A DNA stretch of 64,000 nt from Clostridiales bacterium (GTDB taxonomy: Bacteria > Bacillota > Clostridia > TANB77 > SIG350): NCBI GenBank assembly GCA_015056545.1, contig SVGE01000001.1:219906-283905 (forward strand). Direction: 5' to 3'. Made by a program: the position numbers and the translations under genes. The notes below the pieces were generated by a model. It was not told the origin of the DNA. It saw nothing but the letters and a program-made list of their open reading frames with translations, and did no database searches. Position 1 is the stretch's first letter. Every line of letters starts with the position of its first letter. Below are positions 24,130-33,125 of the stretch, piece after piece.

Positions 24130-25365
24130 TTATTTATTCCAAAACTCATTATATAATTTTCTAGCTGTTTCTGGACTATCCACACCTTCTGCATTCTTTA
24201 CAGGGGCAAATTCTTCTTCTCTTTTAACTCTTAGAATACTCATTTTCTCTGCCTTTTCAAACGCATCAAATATAAATGATTCAAATTTATATGCATTTGG
24301 CTCATTTGCTATTATAACTTGTCCATTTTCAAAATAATTACTTTTTTTATGTGCTATATGATATGGTAATTTTTCCTTTGAAATCTGGTTTAATATTTCT
24401 ATTGAGAATAAATTACATAAAATATGTGATTCTCCATATGCTAATTCACCATTATTATCTCTCATTTCTGATAATTCCTTTGAAATTTCAGTATATTCAA
24501 TAACACTTGGTTTATTATTCTTTATACAAAATACTCCTACTCTTTCTTCTGGGCATGCTTTAACAACTGATTTTCCAGCTATCAATGTTTTATTTTCAAT
24601 AGATAGTCCTAATAATAATGGATCAACCATTTTTAATAAAACATTATCTACACCACCAATAAATAGCCATTTAATACCTTTTTCTTGCATATCTGCTAGC
24701 ATATTATTCTTATATAATGATTCGAAAACTCCACCATGTCCATCTGCCGCTTCTTTTATACTATATTCATTTTCCATTATTATTTTACCATCATCTAATA
24801 ACATTGGAAGTTCACCTTGAACAAAAAATTTAATATTTTCTTTACCATAATTTAAATAATTATTCTGTTCAAAATATTTAATAGTATCTGCTACATTCTC
24901 TCTACTAGTCATAATATAGCATGGAATTGTTACTTGATAATTTTCATTTGCCCTTTTCATCTCATCAATTAATATCTCAAATAACGTTTTGTCTGGATTA
25001 ATTCCTAGTTTAAATGTTCCCTTAGGAGCATTATGACCAAGTCTTGTTCCTTGTCCTCCTGCCATTATACAAACACCATATTCACCATTTTTAATTGAAT
25101 TAATACCTATATTTTCATAATGTTCATACTCTTGTTTAGATAATTTTAATTTATCTACATAATCAATAGGCTTTAATTCTGCTTTTGGAATTTCTATTTC
25201 ATGTTTTGTCTTTTCATATAATTTATTAATTTGCTCAAAATCTATATTTAATATTTGACTTAATAATTCTTCTTTTTGCTCATCAGTTAGCTCTTCATAA
25301 TATTTAAGTAAATGTTCTTGATTATATTTTTTTAACAATTCTTTAACATTATTTAATTTTTCCAT
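24130..25365 (-). CDS. UDP-sugar pyrophosphorylase, UAP1/UDPGP family, paralog A
   Basis: 411 residues of the eukaryotic-type UDP-N-acetylhexosamine/UDP-glucose pyrophosphorylase family. It has the nucleotide-binding loop GGQGTRLGHNAPKG, the uridine-site region GVDNVLLKMVDP, the sugar-site segment LPYHIAHKK, and FAPVKNAEGVDSPETAR near the C-terminus. It transfers UMP from UTP to a sugar-1-phosphate, most likely GlcNAc-1-P or Glc-1-P. This paralog keeps the family motifs best. It follows paralog B by about 40 bp in one operon with rlmB. Substrate cannot be set from sequence alone. Confidence 0.86.
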   Translation of the reverse strand: MEKLNNVKELLKKYNQEHLLKYYEELTDEQKEELLSQILNIDFEQINKLYEKTKHEIEIPKAELKPIDYVDKLKLSKQEYEHYENIGINSIKNGEYGVCIMAGGQGTRLGHNAPKGTFKLGINPDKTLFEILIDEMKRANENYQVTIPCYIMTSRENVADTIKYFEQNNYLNYGKENIKFFVQGELPMLLDDGKIIMENEYSIKEAADGHGGVFESLYKNNMLADMQEKGIKWLFIGGVDNVLLKMVDPLLLGLSIENKTLIAGKSVVKACPEERVGVFCIKNNKPSVIEYTEISKELSEMRDNNGELAYGESHILCNLFSIEILNQISKEKLPYHIAHKKSNYFENGQVIIANEPNAYKFESFIFDAFEKAEKMSILRVKREEEFAPVKNAEGVDSPETARKLYNEFWNK

Positions 25366-25403
25366 AAATACACTCCCTTTACTATATTATTCCCTATATT
25401 TAA

Positions 25404-26645
25404 TTAATTATTTCCATATTTATTATTATATAACTTTAAAGCAGTTTCTGGACTATCTACACCTTCAGCATTTTTTATTGGAGCAAATTCATCTTCCCTT
25501 TTTACTCTCAATATTTTGTAGTTATCCATTTTTGCAAATGCATCAAATATAAATGCTTCAAATTTATATGCATTTGGAGTTTCTGATTTTTCTTCTTCTC
25601 CATTTTTATTAATATATGTTGCTTTTTTTAAAGCAGTATGATATGGCAATTTTTCACTACCTATCTTTTCTAATCCTCTTATATTAAATATAAATGAACC
25701 TATATTTAAATCACCATAATACAATTGTCCATTTTCATCTCTTTTATCCACAAGTTCTTTAGGCATTTCCATATATTCTATTACACCTAATTTGTCATTT
25801 TTTCTGCAAAATACCCCTACTTTTTCTTCTGGATATGCCTTTACTGCTGATTTTGATAATATTTCTGCATCATTTTTAACTAACATTCCAAGAGCTATTT
25901 CGTCACAAATATTAAATAATATATTATCTATATTTCTAATTTCTAAATATTTAATACTATTTTGTTTCATATGAGAAATAATTTCTTTTTTATGTAAAGC
26001 TTCAAATATTCCTCCATTTCCATCTGCCGCTTCTTTTGCCAAATCTTTTCTTTCTAATAATATTTTTCCATCTAACCCTATCATTGGTAACTTTCCTTGT
26101 TTAAAGAAAATAATATTGTTTTTATTATACCCAAAATAATTATTTTTTTCAAAAAAGTCTACAGTAGAATCGTTATTTTCTTCACTAGTCATAAAATATA
26201 TAAATATATCCTTATTATATTTTTCGCTTTCTATTTTTAATCTATTAATTATTATTTCAAATATTGACATAGGTGGATTAGTATTAACAACAAAAGTCCC
26301 TTTCGGACCATTGTGTCCAAGTCTTGTTCCTTGACCTCCTGCCATCACACATATTGCATATTCACCATCATTTATAGCTTTATTGCCTATTTTCTTTAAT
26401 TCTTCTTGTATTTGCTCATCTAAATTTTCTTTTATTTCATAATCTACTGGCTCTAATTTATTATTTACAATTTCAATATTATCTTTATTTTCATATAAGT
26501 TATTAATTAATTCAAAATCTATATTTGATATTTGTGTAAGCAGTTTTTCTTTTTGAACATTAGATAATTCTTCATAAAATCCAAGTAAATGTTCTTGATT
26601 ATATTTTTTTAAAGTTTCTAATACATCATTATATTGATTATCCAT
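25404..26645 (-). CDS. UDP-sugar pyrophosphorylase, UAP1/UDPGP family, paralog B
   Basis: 413 residues, colinear with and clearly homologous to the adjacent paralog A. The catalytic loop GGQGTRLGHNGPKG is intact and the C-terminal FAPIKNAEGVDSPETA is kept. The uridine-site region has drifted to NIDNILFNICDE and the downstream motif to NIGSFIFNI, where A has the more family-like NVLLKMVDP and CNLFSI. This suggests altered substrate preference or relaxed constraint after duplication. It lies 10 bp after rlmB. Confidence 0.84.
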   Translation of the reverse strand: MDNQYNDVLETLKKYNQEHLLGFYEELSNVQKEKLLTQISNIDFELINNLYENKDNIEIVNNKLEPVDYEIKENLDEQIQEELKKIGNKAINDGEYAICVMAGGQGTRLGHNGPKGTFVVNTNPPMSIFEIIINRLKIESEKYNKDIFIYFMTSEENNDSTVDFFEKNNYFGYNKNNIIFFKQGKLPMIGLDGKILLERKDLAKEAADGNGGIFEALHKKEIISHMKQNSIKYLEIRNIDNILFNICDEIALGMLVKNDAEILSKSAVKAYPEEKVGVFCRKNDKLGVIEYMEMPKELVDKRDENGQLYYGDLNIGSFIFNIRGLEKIGSEKLPYHTALKKATYINKNGEEEKSETPNAYKFEAFIFDAFAKMDNYKILRVKREDEFAPIKNAEGVDSPETALKLYNNKYGNN

Positions 26646-26655
26646 TAAATCACCT

Positions 26656-27414
26656 CTAAAAATTCTTTTTTCTATTTAAATCTCTTTGTCTAACAACTTC
26701 ATAAATACTTATTCCAGCTGATACACTAGCATTTAATGAAGTAATATGTCCTTTCATAGGTATTTTAATTAAAATATCGCAATTTTCTTTAACTAATCTA
26801 CTCATACCTTTTCCTTCACTACCTATAACTAATGCAATACCACCTGATAAATCTGTATTATAGTGTAAATCTCTCGCATCCATATCTGTACCTATTATCC
26901 ATACATTATTCTTCTTTAAGTTTTCTATTGTATTGTTTAAATTACTTACTCTTGCTATTGGTAGGTAATTAGTAGCTCCAACAGATATTTTTTCAACAGT
27001 TTCTGTAACTAACGCTGTTCTTCTTTTTGGAATTATTATTCCGTGAACTCCTGCTATTTCTGCTGTTCTAACAATTGAACCTAAATTATGAGGATCTTCT
27101 ATTCCATCAAGTATTACTAAAAATGGTTGTTCTCCTTTTTCTTCAGCTATTTTCAAAATATCTTCAACTTCAACATATTTTTGTGGAGCGGTATATACAA
27201 TTACACCTTGATGATGTTTAGTTAAAGATATTTGATCTAATTTATTTTTTTCTGTTTCAACTATTACTAACCCTCTATTTTTAGCAAGTTTAATAATATC
27301 ATTTATTGAACCATTTCTTTCACCTTTTTGTATAAGTACCTTATTAATTTCTCTATCTGATTTTAATACTTCAATTACCGTATTTCTGCCTTCTACAATA
27401 TATTCATTTTCCAT
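26656..27414 (-). CDS. rlmB: 23S rRNA 2'-O-ribose methyltransferase, TrmH/RlmB family
   Basis: SPOUT-class S-adenosylmethionine enzyme of 252 residues. An N-terminal substrate-binding domain (about 1-95) is followed by the knotted domain with motif 1 DPHNLGSIVRTAE, motif 2 VIGSEGKGMSRL and motif 3 IPMKGHITSLNASVSAGI. The likely target is the G2251-type site of 23S rRNA, though other TrmH-type rRNA methylases look alike. First gene of the operon with the two UDP-sugar pyrophosphorylases. Confidence 0.88.
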   Translation of the reverse strand: MENEYIVEGRNTVIEVLKSDREINKVLIQKGERNGSINDIIKLAKNRGLVIVETEKNKLDQISLTKHHQGVIVYTAPQKYVEVEDILKIAEEKGEQPFLVILDGIEDPHNLGSIVRTAEIAGVHGIIIPKRRTALVTETVEKISVGATNYLPIARVSNLNNTIENLKKNNVWIIGTDMDARDLHYNTDLSGGIALVIGSEGKGMSRLVKENCDILIKIPMKGHITSLNASVSAGISIYEVVRQRDLNRKKNF

Positions 27415-27453
27415 AAAATTTTCTCCTATTTACCTAAATATTTTTTCATACAT

Positions 27454-27482
27454 ATTTTATTACAAAACACATAAAAAAACAA
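27454..27482 (-). promoter_or_regulatory. Promoter of the rlmB operon
   Basis: Minus strand TTGTTT (27477-27482), 17-base spacer, TAAAAT (27454-27459). Confidence 0.6.
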
Positions 27483-27512
27483 CTAAAAGCAATATATTTT
27501 TACTATATATTA

Positions 27513-27546
27513 TAAAAAACAATTAGAAACATTAAAGTTCTAATTG
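27513..27546 (-). terminator. Intrinsic terminator of the helicase gene
   Basis: CAATTAGAA (27520-27528) pairs with TTCTAATTG (27538-27546), followed on the minus strand by six T. Confidence 0.82.
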
Positions 27547-27558
27547 CTTTTACTTTTA

Positions 27559-30288
27559 TTATTTCCATTCAGATATAACTTTTTGTTTGCTAAAAGCTTT
27601 TTCTGAATATTCGAAACTATTAACTCTTGCATTTAATAATATTTTTCTTCCATCTGCTGTCTTAGTATATATAAGTTTTGATTTTTCAATTTTCTTATTC
27701 CATAATTCAAAGAAATATGTTGCCATTTCTTTATTTTGTGAAAGTAGACTTGGAACAGAATAATACATTTGTAACTTACTAATTCTTCTATTACCTTTAA
27801 CTATAATATATCTTTGCTCTTCTACTTTACTAAATATTTCTATCATACTTGAAACAAATATATTATTTTCATGTGGTGTTGCTCCACATAAATAACATTC
27901 TACTTTTCCTTCATTCTCTTTATTTTCTGGAACCATTATTTTCATATCTTCATAATCTGTTTTAATAAATCCAAATCTATAAAGAGATATTAATGTTATT
28001 TTTGCTATTTGTTTTATAAGCCTTTTTGGTACACCAATTGTAAGAGCTTTTATACATATAATAATACTTCTAAAACTAATTATTATATATGTTATCATTG
28101 ATATTATCCCTATAAATAAGCTAAATCCTAATTTCGAAACTACATTCATATCTGTTTCTGATACACTAACAAATCCTCTTAAACTATCTATAATAAAATA
28201 CATAATTAATGCAAATATAAATGTTTTTATTAAATAACCAAAATCTATTGCACTAAATTTTCCTGTTATTTCTTCTTTTGGCATTTCAATATTTTCAACA
28301 ACTCTCATTTTATTTTGATAATTAGTTGTTAGTCGTTTCCATTTATCATACATCTCATCTCTGTTATTGCTAAATGTTTTTAAATCTTGTTTATATGTTT
28401 CTAAGTTTTGTTTGCTAAATTCTTGTGGGATAATATCTAACCTATCTATTCCATTTTCTATAATATTACGTTTATCTCCTATTCCAACAAAACATTTAAA
28501 ACGTCTTTTTAACATTTCATAATCTGGATTTTTTATAATATCATCTTTAAAATCTAATATTGATACTAAATGCCATACATTTGCTGTTTTACGAGGATTA
28601 TCATTTGTACGTATTGCTCTACCTCTCATTTGATTAGATAACATATATGAACCTACAAAACTTGCTAGTATCAAACTGTTTATACTAGGTTCATCCCATC
28701 CTTCACCAAGTAGTGATTTTGTTCCTACAATTATATTAATTTTCCCTGTTGAAAATAGTTTTGCTATTGCTTTCATTAAACTATTTCTATGTTTATCTAC
28801 TGTTCTTACAATTGTATATCTTTCATTAATAGACAAATCTTCAAATTTAATTTTAGATATATCTATATCTAATTGTTTGCATTCTTCAATTAAATCCTCT
28901 TTTTTTTCTTTTGGAATAGCAAATAAACTTCCTGTAAGTATTGCTAAATTTATATCTGGATATGTTTTTAATATATTTATTACAATTGGGAAAACACCTA
29001 ATTTATTAATTTCAATACTTGCATCTTCTAAATATTCTTTTCTAATATAGTCTGTTAAAATAACCATTCTTAAATCTTGTTTTAAATTGTTATATTCCAT
29101 TTTAACTATTTCATTAATACTATTTAATTTTCCAATACTATTAACAAAATATTTTTGAAGTGCTTTATTGTTAACAAGCATAACTTTTCTTTTTTCAATT
29201 GCACCAATTTTATTTAATTTATCTTCTATTGCTTGTATATATTCTTCATACTCGATATATGATTCTCTATCATCATATATACAATTTTGAAGTAATATTT
29301 CTAGCCATTCAAGAGTTAGTTTAGGAATTTTTTTATTATGTCCTAATACTTTTACTTTATCTTTATCTATTTTCCCTTGTACTTCATTTAAGAATATTAA
29401 CATACTACTATAATATTCAGGATTAGATAATATTTTTTCTTCACATAACTGAGTTCTAATAATATATTCATGATTTAATATCGCATTAACAAAATTAGAA
29501 TCAGCTTTTAATTCATCAATAAATGCTTTTATATCTTTTTTGAAATCTAAAATATGTTTTCTTTCTTCTTCTGTTGGATAATTAAAATATACATAATCTT
29601 GGTGTGGACATAAATTATCTACTTTTATTAGTTCAGGTACAGATATTTCAGCATCTATTGGACCACAAAGCTGACTATATTTTTGCCATTCATTATATTC
29701 AACATCATAAGGTGGCGTTGCAGTTAAAGATATTAATGTAATATTAGGCAAACTTTCTATAACTTTAGTTAAACTTTTCCACCATTCACTTTTTAAATGA
29801 TGTGCTTCATCTAAAACTATTGTTTCTATTTTCTGTTTTTTTAGTTCTTCAATTAAATCATATTCTTTAATATCTACTGTTTCATTTATTTCTTCTTTAA
29901 TTAATTCTTCATCATCTGTATCTTCATTTTTTACATTTCTTTGTTTTACTTTTTTATATGCATAATGAAGTGCTTGATATGTTACAGAATTAAAGAATTT
30001 CAAATCATAAATATCTGTATTTATCCAATCTGGTACATTACTTCCTTCTGGCATAAATAGTGATACAAACCTATCTATCCACTGATTTTTTATTGTTAAT
30101 GTTGGAGATAATATTAAAACTGGTTTGCCTATATATCTTGCAAGTTCTAGTCCTAAAACTGTTTTTCCAGAACCTGGTGCAGCAACTATATGTATTTTTT
30201 TATCTCGTATATGTTTCATTACATCTTTTAGTACTTGCTGTTGATATGGTCTCCAACTATATCTAAATTTTATTGTATTATCAAACAT
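27559..30288 (-). CDS. SF2 DEAD/DEAH helicase with C-terminal membrane segments
   Basis: 909 residues. Superfamily 2 helicase motifs are present: Walker A AAPGSGKT (36-43), DEAH in VLDEAHHL (about 160), LTATPP (about 190), GEGWDEPSI (about 529) and QMRGRAIR (about 554). Beyond the helicase core there are two membrane-spanning segments (about 685-705 and 720-745) and a C-terminal domain with CYLCGATPH and a predominantly polar fold. Membrane anchoring is unusual for this ResIII-like class. An in-frame ATG at 30348 is ignored because AAGGAG stands just before ATG 30288. Monocistronic, with its own promoter and terminator. Role unknown; phage defence or nucleic-acid handling at the membrane are guesses. 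Confidence 0.82.
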   Translation of the reverse strand: MFDNTIKFRYSWRPYQQQVLKDVMKHIRDKKIHIVAAPGSGKTVLGLELARYIGKPVLILSPTLTIKNQWIDRFVSLFMPEGSNVPDWINTDIYDLKFFNSVTYQALHYAYKKVKQRNVKNEDTDDEELIKEEINETVDIKEYDLIEELKKQKIETIVLDEAHHLKSEWWKSLTKVIESLPNITLISLTATPPYDVEYNEWQKYSQLCGPIDAEISVPELIKVDNLCPHQDYVYFNYPTEEERKHILDFKKDIKAFIDELKADSNFVNAILNHEYIIRTQLCEEKILSNPEYYSSMLIFLNEVQGKIDKDKVKVLGHNKKIPKLTLEWLEILLQNCIYDDRESYIEYEEYIQAIEDKLNKIGAIEKRKVMLVNNKALQKYFVNSIGKLNSINEIVKMEYNNLKQDLRMVILTDYIRKEYLEDASIEINKLGVFPIVINILKTYPDINLAILTGSLFAIPKEKKEDLIEECKQLDIDISKIKFEDLSINERYTIVRTVDKHRNSLMKAIAKLFSTGKINIIVGTKSLLGEGWDEPSINSLILASFVGSYMLSNQMRGRAIRTNDNPRKTANVWHLVSILDFKDDIIKNPDYEMLKRRFKCFVGIGDKRNIIENGIDRLDIIPQEFSKQNLETYKQDLKTFSNNRDEMYDKWKRLTTNYQNKMRVVENIEMPKEEITGKFSAIDFGYLIKTFIFALIMYFIIDSLRGFVSVSETDMNVVSKLGFSLFIGIISMITYIIISFRSIIICIKALTIGVPKRLIKQIAKITLISLYRFGFIKTDYEDMKIMVPENKENEGKVECYLCGATPHENNIFVSSMIEIFSKVEEQRYIIVKGNRRISKLQMYYSVPSLLSQNKEMATYFFELWNKKIEKSKLIYTKTADGRKILLNARVNSFEYSEKAFSKQKVISEWK

Positions 30289-30319
30289 AATAATTCTCCT
30301 TAAAATATATTTCAAATTT

Positions 30320-30348
30320 ATTTTACTATTAAGAGATGAAAATAGCAA
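30320..30348 (-). promoter_or_regulatory. Promoter of the helicase gene
   Basis: Minus strand TTGCTA (30343-30348), 17-base spacer, TAAAAT (30320-30325). Confidence 0.6.
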
Positions 30349-30349
30349 T

Positions 30350-30377
30350 AATAAAGATGTAATATTTCTATTACATC
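30350..30377 (-). terminator. Intrinsic terminator of lepA operon
   Basis: GATGTAAT (30356-30363) and ATTACATC (30370-30377), followed on the minus strand by TTTATT. Confidence 0.72.
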
Positions 30378-30388
30378 CTTTTTATCTT

Positions 30389-32194
30389 TTAATCATCTAA
30401 TTTAAGTACACTCATAAATGCATCTTGTGGAAGTTCTACACTACCTACTTGTCTCATTCTCTTTTTACCTTCTTTTTGTTTTTCAAGTAGTTTTTTCTTT
30501 CTTGTTATATCTCCACCATAACATTTAGCAAGTACGTCTTTTCTCATTGCAGAAATTGTTTCTCTTGCAATAATCTTCCCACCAATACATGCTTGAATAG
30601 GTACTTCAAACATTTGTCTTGGAATAACTTCTTTAAGTTTTTCAGCCATTTTCCTACCACGAGAATATGCTTTATCTTTATGAACAATAAATGATAGAGC
30701 ATCTACTACATCTCCATTTAAAAGTATATCTAATTTAACTAAATCTGACTTTTTATATCCTTTTATTTCATAATCAAAAGAAGCATATCCTTTTGTACGT
30801 GATTTTAATGTATCAAAAAAATCATAAATAATTTCATTAAGTGGAAGATTATATACTAATGTTACTCTATTTTCATCTAAATATTTCATATCAATATATG
30901 TTCCTCTTCTATCTTGACATATTTCCATAACATTACCTACATATTCTTTTGGTAACATTATGTGTGCTTCTACAATAGGTTCTTCCATATAATCTATTTC
31001 TTGTTGAACTGGCATATCTGCTGGGGAATACATTGTTAACATCTCACCATCTGTTTTATATAATTTATATATAACTGATGGTGCTGTTGTAATAAGATTT
31101 AAATCATATTCTCTTTCTAATCTTTCTTGTATTATTTCCATATGAAGCAAACCTAAAAATCCACATCTAAATCCAAAACCTAATGCTTGTGATGTTTCTG
31201 GTTCAAATTCTAATGAAGCATCATTTAATTTTAATTTTTCAAGTGATACTTTAAGTAATTCATAGTCTTTACCATCAGCAGGAAATATACCTGAATATAC
31301 CATAGGTTTAACTTTTTGATATCCTGGTAACATTTCATCTGCAGGATTATTGGCCAAAGTAATTGTATCACCAACATGTATATCTGATATGTTTTTCACA
31401 CTTGCTGCAATATATCCAACTTCACCTGCAGATAATTCATCACATGGAACATATCCACCAGGTCTAAAATATCCTAATTCAACAACAGTATATTTTTGTT
31501 TAACACTCATGAATTCTATTTCATCACCTTTTTTAATTGTTCCATCAACTATTCTTGTGTGTGCTAATGCTCCTTTATAATTATCATAATATGAATCAAA
31601 AATCAGAGCTTTTAAAGGCTTGTTTTCGTCTCCTTCTGGAGCTGGTATATTGTTTACTATCTGCTGTAATACATCTTCCATATTTAGGCCTGTTTTTGCT
31701 GATACACATGGTGCGTTGCTTGTATCTATTCCAATAATATCTTCTATTTCTTTTTTTACTTCATCAACTCTTGAATTAGGTAAATCTACTTTATTAAGAA
31801 CAGGTAGAATTTCCAAATCATTTTCTAACGCTAAATACACATTAGCAAGTGTTTGAGCTTCAACACCTTGTGAACTATCTACAACAAGCACAGCTCCTTC
31901 ACATGCTGCTAAACTTCTAGATACTTCATAATTAAAATCCACATGTCCTGGAGTATCTATTAAGTTTAATATATATTCTTCACCATCTTTTGCTTTATAT
32001 ATCATCCTAACAGCTTGTGCCTTAATTGTAATTCCTCTTTCTTTTTCTATTTCCATATTATCTAGCACTTGTGATTCCATTTCTCTTTTTGTAAGTACAC
32101 CTGTAAGTTCTAATAACCTATCTGCAAGTGTTGACTTACCATGATCAATATGTGCTATTATACTGAAATTTCTTATATTTTTTTTGTTATACAT
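30389..32194 (-). CDS. lepA: Elongation factor 4 (LepA)
   Basis: Ribosome-associated GTPase thought to act on stalled or back-slipped ribosomes and on initiation. 601 residues with G1 AHIDHGKST (14-22), switch [13 protein letters not shown]3 [14 protein letters not shown], and the LepA-specific C-terminal domain ending [19 protein letters not shown]. Full length. AGGAAAGGAAGG is the ribosome site. It overlaps the end of miaA by 8 bp, making mutL-miaA-lepA one coupled unit. Confidence 0.96.
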   Translation of the reverse strand: MYNKKNIRNFSIIAHIDHGKSTLADRLLELTGVLTKREMESQVLDNMEIEKERGITIKAQAVRMIYKAKDGEEYILNLIDTPGHVDFNYEVSRSLAACEGAVLVVDSSQGVEAQTLANVYLALENDLEILPVLNKVDLPNSRVDEVKKEIEDIIGIDTSNAPCVSAKTGLNMEDVLQQIVNNIPAPEGDENKPLKALIFDSYYDNYKGALAHTRIVDGTIKKGDEIEFMSVKQKYTVVELGYFRPGGYVPCDELSAGEVGYIAASVKNISDIHVGDTITLANNPADEMLPGYQKVKPMVYSGIFPADGKDYELLKVSLEKLKLNDASLEFEPETSQALGFGFRCGFLGLLHMEIIQERLEREYDLNLITTAPSVIYKLYKTDGEMLTMYSPADMPVQQEIDYMEEPIVEAHIMLPKEYVGNVMEICQDRRGTYIDMKYLDENRVTLVYNLPLNEIIYDFFDTLKSRTKGYASFDYEIKGYKKSDLVKLDILLNGDVVDALSFIVHKDKAYSRGRKMAEKLKEVIPRQMFEVPIQACIGGKIIARETISAMRKDVLAKCYGGDITRKKKLLEKQKEGKKRMRQVGSVELPQDAFMSVLKLDD

Positions 32195-33125
32195 TTATGC
32201 CTTCCTTTCCTAAATCTTCACAAATTTTTTGAATCATTTCATCTTGAGATAATTTATCCCAGTCAAGCCAAGTTAAATTATCATAACGTCTAAACCAAGT
32301 TAATTGTCTTTTCGCATATCTTCTTGTTTCTTGTTTTAATATTTCAATCATTTCATCATATGTATATTCATTTTTTAAATATTTTTGAACTTCTTTATAT
32401 CCTATTCCTTGCATAGAAGTTGGAAAACTATTATATTTATTAGTTATTTCCTCTACTTCTTTTATAAGCCCATCTTTTAACATTATATCTACTCTTATAT
32501 TAATTCTTTCATAAAGTTTTTCTCTATCCATTGTTAATCCATAAAGTAGATACTCGTATTTTGCTTCATTTTGTTTTGACATTTCATTATGATAAGTAAT
32601 GTTTTTTCCTGTTTGTTTATATACTTCTAATGCTCTAATAATTCTTTTTGTATTATTTATATGTATTTTTTCACATGCTTTTGGATCCACTTCTTTAAGC
32701 ATATTATATATTACTTCATTTCCTTGCTCTTTTGCAAGTTTTTCTAATTCATTTCTGTACTTTTCATCAATTTCTGTTTCAGCAAATTCAATATTATTAA
32801 TTAAAGCTTCTATATATAACCCTGTTCCACCAACAAGAATTGGTGTTTTTCCTTTTTCAAGAATTTCATTTATGCATTTTTCTGCCATTTCTTTATATAC
32901 TGCAACATTGAATTCTTCATTTGGGTAAACTACATCAAACATATAATGTTTGATACCATCCATTTCTTCTATTGTAGGCTTTGCTGTTCCAATATTCATT
33001 TCTTTATATATTTGCATTGAATCACAAGACACTATTTCTCCATTAATTTGTTTTGCTAATTTTATAGATAATCCTGTTTTTCCTGATGCAGTAGGTCCTG
33101 CAATTATAACTACTTTTGGTTTCAT
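32187..33125 (-). CDS. miaA: tRNA dimethylallyltransferase
   Basis: Adds a dimethylallyl group to A37 of tRNAs reading UNN codons. 312 residues with the P-loop GPTASGKT (10-17), [30 protein letters not shown], and the C-terminal [14 protein letters not shown] motif. It starts directly after the mutL stop (TAAATG) and overlaps lepA; the mutL-miaA pairing is widespread in bacteria. Confidence 0.96.
   Translation of the reverse strand: MKPKVVIIAGPTASGKTGLSIKLAKQINGEIVSCDSMQIYKEMNIGTAKPTIEEMDGIKHYMFDVVYPNEEFNVAVYKEMAEKCINEILEKGKTPILVGGTGLYIEALINNIEFAETEIDEKYRNELEKLAKEQGNEVIYNMLKEVDPKACEKIHINNTKRIIRALEVYKQTGKNITYHNEMSKQNEAKYEYLLYGLTMDREKLYERINIRVDIMLKDGLIKEVEEITNKYNSFPTSMQGIGYKEVQKYLKNEYTYDEMIEILKQETRRYAKRQLTWFRRYDNLTWLDWDKLSQDEMIQKICEDLGKEGINV

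Noticed and set aside
30289-30348. Twenty-residue N-terminal extension of the helicase
   Set aside because: AAGGAG stands right before ATG 30288, and the promoter -35 overlaps the upstream ATG.
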